DNA from: Galeruca laticollis
Lineage: Eukaryota; Arthropoda; Insecta; Coleoptera; Chrysomelidae
DNA length: 64,000 bases
NCBI GenBank assembly: GCA_963921935.1
Contig: OY998178.1
Location: forward strand, 43,826,951 to 43,890,950
Direction: 5' to 3'
The position numbers and the translations under genes were made by a program. Numbering within the stretch: position 1 is the stretch's first letter; every line of letters begins with the position of its first letter. Below are positions 48,194 through 58,591 of this stretch, one piece after another. The notes below the pieces were generated by a model. That model worked only from the letters and a program-made list of their open reading frames with translations. It had not been told where the DNA came from and did not search any database.

Positions 48194-49533
48194 CTTTACC
48201 TACGACCTACTTGTTAAGGGATTTAAAGTACAAATAAAAACGTACATCCTCGATGCCCAGCCAAGCATCTTAGAAGATCACCAGGCAAGTTTCATAAAAG
48301 TCCATCCTAAGTAGTATTTATTTTTATTAAAAATGTATGTAGAATTACCGGAATTGCATAAAATAGCGTATACACCTCTCGACTAAAGTGACATTAATCC
48401 CTTAGGTGGATTACTTCCCTCAGGAATCAAACACCACCCGCGGGATTGAATGGGCCACTTTACTCGGTTGGTGTATTATATACTATTGTTTACTAATATG
48501 AGATACATTCAGATAGCTAAAAGATTCGAATTGAATGAAACAACCAATTATCAGATAATTCCAAATAACTCTTAATATTAAATGCAATCTCAAATCTAAT
48601 AAATGTTATCTACCATTTATATATAGAATAAAATTCAACGTCAAATATCTAAGCAATACAATTTGAATGAAATGGCCACGTCTATTGACTGTTGCTAAGT
48701 GGTTGCTATGGAAGCCGTGCGATTTACTTTACAGCCGTGCGTTTTGTTTTACCGTGCGTAATGTCTTACATTGATTGCCGACTGTGTGTTTTTGACTACT
48801 TGCAGGGGTGGTCGTAGGTAAAATTATTTGTCAGTGCAACGTAGATTACATGTAACTACAGTTAAATTTGCATTATTGTAGACATACGTTTTAAAAATAA
48901 TCTTATTGATGTAAATGAATATAATTACATATTTAAACGTAATTTATAATTCTGATCAACTTAATTCAGTAACATTTTTTGATATTGTCAAATTTGATGG
49001 TACTTTACTCTTGAGTAAAACTCATATTTTTTAACAAAGCTGGTATACGACTCAAAAATTTGATATTTGATGATTGTATCTTAAGTTTTAGATAATGCAG
49101 AACTTTTTATGAAAAATATTTTTTTTCCTATAATTAATAATAAAAAATGTTTCCATATGATTCCAACTTAGGGGGACATATTCTCTATATAATATACTAC
49201 CAAAACTGCCATCTACGGATTTCAGTGAAACTTTGCGCCATGTACACGTCTCAAGTTACTCTAGAAAGAATTAAATTTCCATTTAATGAACAATTAAATT
49301 ACCTAATCATATTCAAATCACAAAAATTTTTGAAATCACGTAAAATACCATGTCGTATATTAAATGTATCCACTTTTTTCTATTTTCAATTGATACTTAC
49401 AAAGAAACATTCTTCCAAATAATTCCCAATTTATTGACTGAAATTCATTCAGATAAAATTTTTATATATACATAGTTATTTTCCAACTAATTTTAAGCTG
49501 ATTTAAAAAATCATTTAGCAATAAAGAAAATTT

Positions 49534-49588
49534 ATAAGACTCTGCCCAATTTTTGGTATAAGGTAGCAAAAATTGGGCAAAGTCTTAT
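49534..49588. repeat. 55-bp palindrome
   Basis: ATAAGACTCTGCCCAATTTT pairs with AAAATTGGGCAAAGTCTTAT around a 15-base loop, just upstream of the Harbinger gene. Similar termini are common in Harbinger-related MITEs, but I cannot link them. Confidence 0.8.
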
Positions 49589-49614
49589 CAATTTTTTTTA
49601 TTGCCAAATTGTAG

Positions 49615-51120
49615 TTGGAGAGGTTGGTAGAAACAATATTTTTCGAACATTTACGTTTGACGAGGTCTGCTTATAATTATTTATTTAACCAAATCGCCCA
49701 TTTGCTGAAAAGCAACAACACATTCAAAGTAAACATTGATCCTAGTTCACAGCTACTATCAACTCTTTGGATTTTGAGCACTCCAGATAACTATAGGTTA
49801 ACTAGAAAAAAGTAATAAATTATGAAATATTTACATTGATTTTATTTTACAGAAGCATTGCAAGCAGGTTTGATGTGGCAAAATCCTCTCTGTTTGTGTC
49901 AATAGAGAGAGTAATCAATGCAATTATTTCGATTACCGACAAAGTTTTGAAATGGCCTACACTAGAAGGAAGAACTCAAAGTGAGGAACACTTTCATTCC
50001 ATGTGTCAATTTCATGGTTGTATTGGAGCAATCGATGGAACATACATTCCCATAAAAGCACCTCATGAAAATCCAGAGACATACATAAATAGAAAATATT
50101 TTTTTCTACGCCCTATCTTTAAAGTACCTTGTATTTCATCGGTTTGCAGCGCTTAAAGTGGTTGTTTATGGTTAGAGTGAAAAACAGTAAAAAAGCGTTA
50201 AAAAAAGTGCCATAACGTTAAGTTGATTTCACGCTTCCCATAAGCTAACACAATGAATCTTAGCTGGGTATCGAGGATGGATTTTCATGAAACTTGGAAT
50301 ACGTATAACTAACACAATGAATCTTGGCTGGGCATCGAGGATGGACTATCATGAAACATGGAATACGTATAATTATAATTTACCGAAGGAGCTTAATTAA
50401 AATATCCCAAATTTCTATTTGAATTATATTTTTTTGTATAGGGCTGTAGAAAAAATTATGTATGTAACATGTGCATGGAATTGCCGCCAATTGCGGTCAA
50501 CTTTTTCCATTCGTGAAAAAAAGTACCACTTTATGCACTTAGTATTATGGTGTAACTTTACAAGCCATTTGTGATAGCAAAAGAAAGTTTTTAGACATTT
50601 TCTGTGGTTATCCCAGCAGTGTTAGTGATATTCGAATTTTTAGGAATTCAACCATATTTAAAAACATCATAAGACAAAAGATGTTTATTTTCAACCAGGC
50701 TCTTTCATAATCGGAGATAAAGCATATCCAGTATATGATTGGTGTATAGCACCTTATAAAGATAGGGGATATCTCCATCTTTATCAAGTTAGATTCAATA
50801 CCCAACTTGCTAGAACCAGACAGGTTATTGAAAGGGCATTTTGTCTGTTATTTGGAAGATTCAGAAGATTAAAATACTTAGACATAAATCGTACAAATTT
50901 AATTCCCCACGTTGTTCAAACTGCCTATGTTCTACGCAACATATGTTTAATATTTAACGATGATGAGGCAAATTATGAAGAAGACAATTATTTCTGCATG
51001 AAATCAATGCAATAGTAAATATCATACAAAATATTCAAGAAATGGAGAATGAAGGAACTAGACTTAGAGAAGAAATAGCAAATAATTTTAATAATTCTAG
51101 TTTTGTAGTTTTTGGTTAAG
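49615..51120 (+). pseudogene. PIF/Harbinger transposase (HARBI1-like), interrupted
   Basis: Exon 1 (49615-49811) ends DNYRLTRKK. A 41-bp intron (49812-49852, GT..AG) leads to SIASRFDVAKSSLFVSIERV in the same frame. CQFHGCIGAIDGTYIPIKAP holds the first catalytic D, then PHENPETYINRKYFF. About 370 bp of foreign sequence (50105-50475) interrupts it. The rest resumes in shifted frames: LDIFCGYPSSVSDIRIFRNS (second D), LLEPDRLLKGHF where ARQVIERAF (with the E) is usual in another frame, EDSEDLKYLDINRTNLIPHV and LRNICLIFNDDEANYEEDN. This is the DDE_Tnp_4 domain order of PIF/Harbinger. No MADF/Myb partner gene is visible nearby. Confidence 0.85.
50245..50372. repeat. two tandem 64-bp copies inside the Harbinger gene
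   Basis: 50245-50308 and 50309-50372 are the same length and differ at about five positions. Each contains the complement of the dispersed word TCCTCGATGCCCAGCCAAG. They lie inside the sequence that splits the Harbinger transposase. Confidence 0.9.
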
Positions 51121-52014
51121 TTAGTTATACCTATTTGTTTTGTTTATTTTGTTATTTTGAAGCCAGTTAAAAAATTTGTTTCTTTTTTCCTGCATGTTAT
51201 TTCCTGATTAGTATATGGTTGTGTTTCTATTGAATGCATAAGTATTCTATAATAAGATTCATCTAGATGACAAATAGATACCTGAAATATTTTCACTTAT
51301 AGAGCTTTAAAAATGCGAATTTTCTTGAAAAAAACTAAAATATTCCTGGGATGGCATAAAAATCAGTTCCTTACCGTTCATTTTACACAATTTTCGGTTG
51401 TTTTTCCCTATAATTTGTACTGAAGTAATAAAACGCGATATGAACGTGATAACATAAATATTAATAAAATCAAATTGACTGTCTCGACCCTTACTTCGTG
51501 GAATATGCTCATGTTAGTGTTAATAAAATCAATTATATAAATATAAAATTTATCTCTAAATTTCATTTCTGCTCATCTCGATGCTTGTTATATAAACGCG
51601 AAAAATATATTCTCCACTTTATCACTAACATGAAAGCTGCGATCGATTTCCCATTTATTTTTTCTTCTAGCACATTCTCGAGGATGAGCTGGATATATTT
51701 GCTGTAATATTTCTCTACATGGTCGAATTTACTCCTGTTTGGAAATCATCAACGTCTTTTTATATAAATTGAAAATATTGGTGCACAGAAAATATAGAGC
51801 AGGAGATAATTTATACAATATACTCGTCGACAAGTGATATTGTCCCTTCCAATTGCAAACCAGAATGGTTAGTTAAATCTTGTAGATTATACCAACCCCA
51901 TTTAAGTGTAATTCATTGTATGTCGGGGCATATAGCCCGAGAAATTGATGTTTCTTCTAAGTGAATGGTCACGTTTTTGAAAATATTTTCAAAACTTCGT
52001 AAAGCGTTAATGGT

Positions 52015-52136
52015 AAAAATAGTTTATTAAAGTATAAGTGGATAAATGGGTCTTTCAAACACGCGCGATTTTTCGAGCACGAGCAAGTGTTTAAAAGACC
52101 AGTTATCCACGAATACTTCACGCTATTTTTTTTTAT
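52015..52136. repeat. hairpin, same family as 57752-57915
   Basis: AGTATAAGTGGATAAATGGG and TCTTTCAAACACGCGCGA at the left pair with the right arm AGCAAGTGTTTAAAAGACC and AGTTATCCACGAATACTTC. The downstream 170 bp are homologous to 57910-58110. Confidence 0.85.
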
Positions 52137-52390
52137 TGGTGCACTTTGAAATCCTAGAATATTATTATCATATTATCACTACAAAAAAATGGAAGTCCGT
52201 CCTCGATGCCCAGCCAAGTTTCATTTCATAAAAGTCCGCCCTCAATGCCCAGCCAAGTTTCGTGAAAGTCAATCCTAAATAATATTTATTTTTATTTGAC
52301 GCAACGAGGTACTGCTGTTAGATCAATAATCAAAAAGTTTCTTCATTCAAATTTAAAAGGATACAATGTATATATGACTATATATATAGC

Positions 52391-52393
<3 letters not shown>

Positions 52394-52438
<45 letters not shown>
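52394..52438. repeat. (TA)n microsatellite
   Basis: Uninterrupted TA dinucleotides. Confidence 0.95.
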
Positions 52439-52441
<3 letters not shown>

Positions 52442-52663
52442 TAAAATGTTCGTTTTGTTTGTGTGTGAGTTATATTCTGTTATGTGATACGTCCTAAACA
52501 GCTATAAAATATATTGAATAATTAAATGAACGTTATGTCGAAGTTTTAACAAAAATTTTATTTCTGATGAAGGTCATGGAAAGACCGAAACGTTAAATAA
52601 AAATGTATTAACTACTAGTTATATGTCTTTAAAAATGGTCTTCAATCCCAAGAATACAAAATA

Positions 52664-52666
<3 letters not shown>

Positions 52667-52736
<70 letters not shown>

Positions 52737-52737
52737 G

Positions 52738-52807
<70 letters not shown>

Positions 52808-52808
52808 T
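52667..52808. repeat. (TA)n microsatellite with G interruptions
   Basis: TA repeats interrupted by TAGATA and TATGTA units over about 140 bp. Confidence 0.95.
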
Positions 52809-53533
52809 AAACTAGATTTTAATTGATTTAATTATTTTAATTTAATTGGATATGAGATTTATTTATATTTAATTGAATTTGTGTGGCTAGCTCAGTTGTT
52901 TATTATTTGATATATATTATTATTTATTATATTATTGGTTCGGGAGCATGAGACTTCCTCTACTCTTTGAGTCCTCGCTTTGTTTGGATATTTCGCTCAT
53001 TCAGAATAAAAAGAAACACAAAACACAATATTTTCAATCATTTAATTTTATAATGAATTTTTTTTATTTAAATATATTTTTTAATCAAAACGGTTACGCC
53101 TATGAAATTTACCAACATAGTATCAAGAATATACACTATCTTATGCGCATGCCCAACTAATAACGAACATAATCGAAACGGAACGAACGTTTCTTAACGA
53201 CGCTTTGCACCTGCGTAAATCTTCGATACATAGCATCATTTCCTTTAGAACAATGCTAATGGATTCTCATAAATGAATTTACGTTGATAATTATATACAT
53301 ACACTAAATAAATTGTTGGAAGAAATAAGTTACAAAATTCATATATACAAATGGAAAATTATGTGTATGAAATAAGATGCATCTTTCTTATATGATTTGA
53401 AAATAGGTAAGTACAAGCATTATTATATCATAGAATAGGCCTTTTTTAAAATAATATTTAGAATTTGTCTAGTGAATTAAATACATAAAGTCCTTTTTCT
53501 TTTTTATAGATCGATCATATAGACGCAAGAATT

Positions 53534-53535
<2 letters not shown>

Positions 53536-53589
<54 letters not shown>
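53536..53589. repeat. (TA)n microsatellite
   Basis: Uninterrupted TA dinucleotides. Confidence 0.95.
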
Positions 53590-53592
<3 letters not shown>

Positions 53593-53675
53593 GGAAATAG
53601 TCACTGAATTAATACTCAAAAGTTATTATTTTTATTATTGGCCCATAATATATCTAAAGAAGCACTGACCTGATG

Positions 53676-53790
53676 CCTGGAATTCTGGATATATCCCGTC
53701 TGGATACAGGACTACGCCTTCCGAAGTTCTAGCTGCTCGATTTATTGAGAAATTTGGATATTCTCACGGGAAAAACTGTTATAAATACAT
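53676..53790 (+). other. exon-like patch with a splice donor
   Basis: The plus strand reads PDAWNSGYIPSGYRTTPSEV then LAARFIEKFGYSHGKNCYKY in one frame and meets ACAT|GTAAGTG, a strong donor, at about 53788. The composition is far more protein-like than its surroundings. However, a TGA stands directly before PDAW in the same frame and no acceptor fits between them, so an intact exon is not supported. I do not recognise the product. Confidence 0.25.
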
Positions 53791-54863
53791 GTAAGTGTTC
53801 TAGGTTTTATCTTTGTTAAGAATTTGTGGCTTTTATAATGAAAATTTGTAATTTAACTTGAAATTTCGGGAAAAGTTTTTTATCACATCCACCTCATTTC
53901 GATGCCAAGAACCAACTTCCAACGCTTCTATTTAATCGTCAATTTTTTAATCAACAACCAATATATTGTTTCTAAGCACACTGATTATCAATAAATTTTT
54001 TGTTAAATTTTATTTAATCGAAATTTGTCATGTCACTTTCCACCAATCACTTTGTTTCTGTAGCTGTCGAACTATTTTCACAATTTCTACACTTTAGGAG
54101 TTTTATAGAAACATATATAAATGTAAATTCCACCCGAAAAGTATCTGTTTTCTTTTACTGTCCAACTAATTTCAATAGAACACATATTTTTACTGATAGT
54201 GGAATTCCTTTTATATGTCGACATGGCAATGTCTAATTTTGTTTTTACATATACATATGATAATTTGAAAATAACATTTATTTTTATGAACATAAATTCT
54301 TTTATAAGATCTTTTGCTCTGATTATTTATACTATTTAAGTTCTCTAGCAGCAAATATTTCTTTGAATCCATCATCATTTAATATTCATTAATTTCATAA
54401 AATTTTATATACACTATGAGATATAAATTATCTTTATGTCTTGATATTTTTCTATTATAAATTTATCTATTGCGTATTACTAAATATGAAATTGGTTTAT
54501 ATTATTACTGTTTCAACTAACTACTTATTAAATTAGATAACTAAACTTGTTTAATTTCAGTTGAAACAGCTGACTTCTTCATAACAACTAAACATCTATA
54601 TTTGGGCAGATTCCATGTTCTCCATTATACTTGTTAAGCATTTTCTAACCTAAGACAATAATTAAGGTTATTTCTTTATTTTATTGTTGTTCTTTTAATT
54701 ATTATAAACAAATGATTTAATATATTCTGATTTTATATGCATTTTTACTTATGATTGTGTTTCTTCTTGATGTGTTTTTAACTACATAGTTTCAATTCAT
54801 TTCAAATAATAAGCAAAATATTTTCAAACAGCTGATACTCTTTCGTATATAAGATATATGGTT

Positions 54864-54865
<2 letters not shown>

Positions 54866-54950
<85 letters not shown>
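54866..54950. repeat. (TA)n tract, left flank of the inverted pair
   Basis: Uninterrupted TA dinucleotides directly outside the left 430-bp arm. Confidence 0.95.
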
Positions 54951-54952
<2 letters not shown>

Positions 54953-56545
54953 GACGATATTTATTTCTATTGTAATATGGTTTGAAAAATTAAGATGCAA
55001 TTTGATTAATGTCAATGTAAAATTATGAATTGTCACACCTCGGCTTTAACAAACAGTTTATTTTATCAAATTTGAATTTCTGGGCTCCGGCTATATAATA
55101 ATTTTTACTAGATTTAAATTTTAGTTTTATGTCACTTTATCTTATTTGAGAACTCTTCGCTTCCGCTCTCTGGGCGTACGGGTTCAATATCTCAACTTTC
55201 CACACCTATGGCCTCCAACTGTGTTAGACATTCACTATATTATAATACACAATAAACTACTCCAGAAAAAAAACTAATCAACTCCAAAATACGTCTATTA
55301 ATTTGTTAAGTTTGTAATTTTTGAAGAATTAATTACCAAATTTAAGTCAACAATAAATATACATGAGAAATTAAAGATTTTAATTATAAGAAGGTAGAGT
55401 AATTTACCCGAACATACAGAGTATGTTATAAAATTTATATTTGTCAAGTGCGGGTGACAAATCGTAACAAATTAAGGTTATAGAAAAAAGTTAGTGATGA
55501 GTAAGGAGAAAGGATACTTGTTCTATGGCTAATGACTGCTCTCTGATTGTTTGCGGTATCCAAGAGATACAAATCCAGGTGACTAAAAATAAATAAAATA
55601 GTGTCATTAAGAAAATTTTGAAAGAGCTGTCAAGTGTTAAAATTTTTAAAGAGGTCAGAGATTTCTAAAAAGAGATATAATTGATGAAATGGAGGTCTTT
55701 TGAACATACACTATAAGATATAAAGAGAAAAAGAAAGAAGGCTGAATTGGATTCGTTTTGCATAAAAATTTTTCATGAACATTTCTAGATGAAATATAAA
55801 TTGAAGAGATAAGAAGATATTTAAAAGATATATGAATGTGAAGGGGATAATATCCCAAAATTTAAAAAAATGATAAGAAAAGGTAAATGATCCATACCTT
55901 ATGCTTTTGGTTAGTGAGGAGTTTAATCATTATTGAAGAGGATTTACTTTATCACATGTGTTTGACAATTGAACTGCAAGGTAACAAGTCTTTATAAATA
56001 TTTTGTCCGAGAGATCATCATTGTTCAGTATTTATCATTGTAAATTTATAGGCTAAGTTTCTTCTCTTTTATTTTCGTAGAGACAATGCATTCAATCTAC
56101 TACGTCCAATAATAACAATCTTTAATTTCTCATGTATATTTATTGTTGACTTAAATTTGGTAATTCATTCTTCAAAAATTACAAACTTAACAAATTAATA
56201 GACGTATTTTGTGGTTGATTAGTTTTTTTTTTCTGGAGTAGTTTATTGTGTATTATAATATAGTGAATGTCTGACACAGTTGGAGGCCATAGGTCTGGAA
56301 AGTTGAGATATTGAACCCGTACGCCCAGAGAGCGGAAGCAAAGAGTTCTCAAATCAGATAAAGTTACATAAAACTAACATTTAAATCTAGTAAAAATTAT
56401 TATATAGCTGGAGCCCAGAAATTCAAATTTGATAAAATAAACTGTTTGTTAAAGCCCAAGTGTGACAATTCATAATTTTACATTGGCATTAATCAAATTG
56501 CATCTTAATTTTTCAAACCATATTACAATAGAAATAAATATCGTC

Positions 56546-56547
<2 letters not shown>
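54951..56547. repeat. inverted pair of ~430-bp arms around a 737-bp centre
   Basis: 54951-55379 and the complement of 56117-56547 align end to end with about a dozen differences by eye. Both start GTGACGATATTTATTTCTAT next to a (TA)n tract and both end CATGAGAAATTAAAGATT. Arms include the GC-richer block CTCTCTGGGCGTACGGGTTC. The centre (55380-56116) is AT-rich with no open frame of note. This looks like a foldback-type non-autonomous element or the long terminal repeats of a deleted element. Confidence 0.9.
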
Positions 56548-56548
<1 letters not shown>

Positions 56549-56592
<44 letters not shown>

Positions 56593-56595
56593 ATT

Positions 56596-56646
<51 letters not shown>
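56549..56646. repeat. (TA)n tract, right flank of the inverted pair
   Basis: TA repeats with TTTATA interruptions directly outside the right arm and before the next hairpin. Confidence 0.95.
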
Positions 56647-56647
<1 letters not shown>

Positions 56648-56649
<2 letters not shown>

Positions 56650-56777
56650 GCAACTAGTGCGGAAAATAGGATATTTCGTACAAGTGTGACAAGATGATGA
56701 ACCACGAGCCGCAGGCAAGTGATTTATCATCTTGTCACACGAGTACGAAATGTCCAGTTTCCGCACGAGTTGTACAC
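56648..56777. repeat. 130-bp hairpin
   Basis: GTGCAACTAGTGCGGAAAAT pairs with the complement of GTTTCCGCACGAGTTGTAC, and GTGTGACAAGATGATGA with TCATCTTGTCACAC. The loop contains GAGCCGCAGGC. Next to it, CTTTTCCGACGACCTAC is repeated in inverted form (GGTCGTCGGAAAA) at about 57545, so a unit of about 0.9 kb may end here. Confidence 0.85.
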
Positions 56778-56985
56778 TATACTTTTCCGACGACCTACAA
56801 CACAAAATATATCGGATTTTAAAAATATGTTTGAACCACTAATAATACAAGTTTCCATTCATAGACATTTTTCAAGTGAATTGCATTATTAAGAAAGATA
56901 TATTTGAACAGGGAGAAAGGTCAAATTTTATTGAAGATTCAACATACACATTTAGATACATTTTGGTCTGTTTTCAGGTACTATT

Positions 56986-57340
56986 AGAATAGTAATTATT
57001 AATTGTTATATTGGAACAATTGTTTAACACCAATGGAATATGACCATTTTCTTCAATTACACTTTGAACTGCCTGACCCTTCATTCCTGTCACATTATTA
57101 GTTTCAAATAATGAACTCAAAGTTGATGGTCTCACAGTGACTGATTGCAATTCTCAACTGGTTGTGAATGATCTTGATGGTAGTTCCTTTGTGAAGGCTG
57201 TTGCATGTTCTATAGACTGGGTTATACGATTGGACATTTCCATGGGAATAAAATCTACCGTTTCATCGTCTGACGCATATTCCATGTTTTCGTTACAGAT
57301 ATCAGCAGATTCAACTTATACAAATAAGTATCAATTTGAT
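56986..57340 (-). pseudogene. acidic protein tail, possibly Crypton C-terminus
   Basis: The minus strand reads NENMEYASDDETVDFIPMEM, SNRITQSIEHATAFTKELPS, a stop, then STLSSLFETNNVTGMKGQAV and IPLVLNNCSNITINNYYSN, ended by TGA near 56986. The last piece resembles the NCTFNFNIVG tail of the Crypton at 35.4 kb. A possible acceptor (TTTGTATAAG) precedes the acidic part. No catalytic boxes are seen, so the assignment is weak. Confidence 0.3.
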
Positions 57341-57555
57341 TACTAAATAAATCAAATCAACGCACTGACAGTAGGTATTAATATGCCATTAATGTATTTG
57401 AATATATGTCATTGCCAGAGCTGCCTACAATTGTGTGAACATCAGAGTATAGGTACCTATTAGGTGAATAAGCACAGCAATCCATCAGAACAAGTGACTA
57501 AGGAATATTTCGCACTAGTGCGAAATTATACGTTTTTCATGCAGGTCGTCGGAAA

Positions 57556-57765
57556 ATAAATTTTGCAGAAAAAAACCAAATAAGACATTGGTTCACAATG
57601 AAAATACACAATTTAAAAACTAATAAAAAAAGTTGTCATTGATACTTACGTTTCTCGAGTTGTTGTTGTTACCATAGGGACTTTAAAAAACGAGCGTGTT
57701 TGAAAGTTCGATTTAAACACTCTGAGGCGTGCTTTAAATAGGTAATATGAGGCATCAATAAAAAA
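57556..57765. repeat. ~210-bp direct repeat, copy 1
   Basis: It starts ATAAATTTTGCAG and ends GGCATCAATAAAAAA. It is nearly identical to 58121-58331 in the same orientation and lies immediately before the hairpin at 57752-57915. Confidence 0.9.
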
Positions 57766-57915
57766 TAGTATATTAAAGTATAAGTGGATAAATAGGTCTT
57801 TCAAACAGGCGCGATTTTTCAAGCACGACGGCGCAGACGGAGTGCTCGAAATAGAGCAAGTGTTTGAAAGACCAGTTATCCACGAATACTTTACGCTATT
57901 TTTTTTTATTGGTGC
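57752..57915. repeat. 164-bp hairpin between the direct repeats
   Basis: The left arm GCATCAATAAAAAATAGTAT ... GTCTTTCAAACAGGC pairs with the right arm GTGTTTGAAAGAC ... GCTATTTTTTTTTATTGGTGC. The loop is GACGGCGCAGACGGAG. Confidence 0.85.
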
Positions 57916-58120
57916 ACTTTGAATTCATAAAATATTATTATTATATTATTACTACAAAAAAAATGGAAGTCCGTCCTCTATGCCCAGCCAAGTTTCGTGA
58001 CAGTCCATCATAAATAGTATTTATTTTTATTTGACGTTACGAGGTACTGCTGCCAGATCAATAATCAAAAAGTGTCTTTATTTATATTTAAAATCATATA
58101 ACGTATATATGAATATATAA

Positions 58121-58331
58121 ATAAATTTTGCAGAAAAAACCAAATAAGACATTGGTTCACAATGAAAGTATACAATTTGAAAACTAATAAAAAAAGTTGT
58201 CATTGATACTTACGTTTCTCGAGTTGTTGTTGTTACCATAAGGACTTTAAAAAACGCGCGTGTTTGAAAGTTCGATTTAAGCACGCTGAGGCGTGCTTTA
58301 ATTAGGTAATATGAGGCATCAATAAAAAAAA
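58121..58331. repeat. ~210-bp direct repeat, copy 2
   Basis: Second copy of 57556-57765 with few differences. The period is about 565 bp. It is followed by a region without a gene up to 58591. Confidence 0.9.
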
Positions 58332-58591
58332 CTATAATTTTATATCTATTTGTAATGCACTTTACTAAATGAGTCAATGTTAAAGGGAACTGTAATCTAT
58401 TAATAATAAAACACTTTAATTAAACATAAGACATTCATTTATTTATGTATAAAAAGATCTACCAATGACAAAAAGAAAGTAATCGTAGCTAAAGTAAATC
58501 GTATAAATCTTTCATCAAACAGAATAGAGTTTGAAAGATTTGTTATACCAGAAATAATAGTAAATATTTCATCAATCTTGGGTACAAGGTA

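Larger units (their letters stand above)
40389..49043. mobile_element. Tc1/mariner-like element with ~100-bp TIRs, carrying two later insertions
   Basis: 40389-40489 (CAAGGTTTGTCAAAAAATTT...) is matched in inverted form by 48950-49043, whose complement begins CCAGCTTTGTTAAAAAATAT. GAGTTTTACTCAAGAGTAAA is identical in both arms. TA flanks both ends (40387-40388, 49044-49045). The 8,655-bp span contains a piggyBac and a hAT, each with its own target duplication. Subtracting them leaves about 2.47 kb holding a DUF4817-type transposase on the minus strand, a normal size for one element. Confidence 0.8.
51121..54865. other. long AT-rich noncoding stretch with microsatellites
   Basis: About 3.7 kb with no recognisable gene except the weak exon-like patch near 53.7 kb. 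It holds three (TA)n tracts, one hairpin (52015-52136) and two copies of a dispersed short word. Minus- and plus-strand frames here look like chance. Confidence 0.5.

Noticed and set aside
52394..56689. Open frames of repeated YI residues
   Set aside because: They are translations of (TA)n microsatellites.
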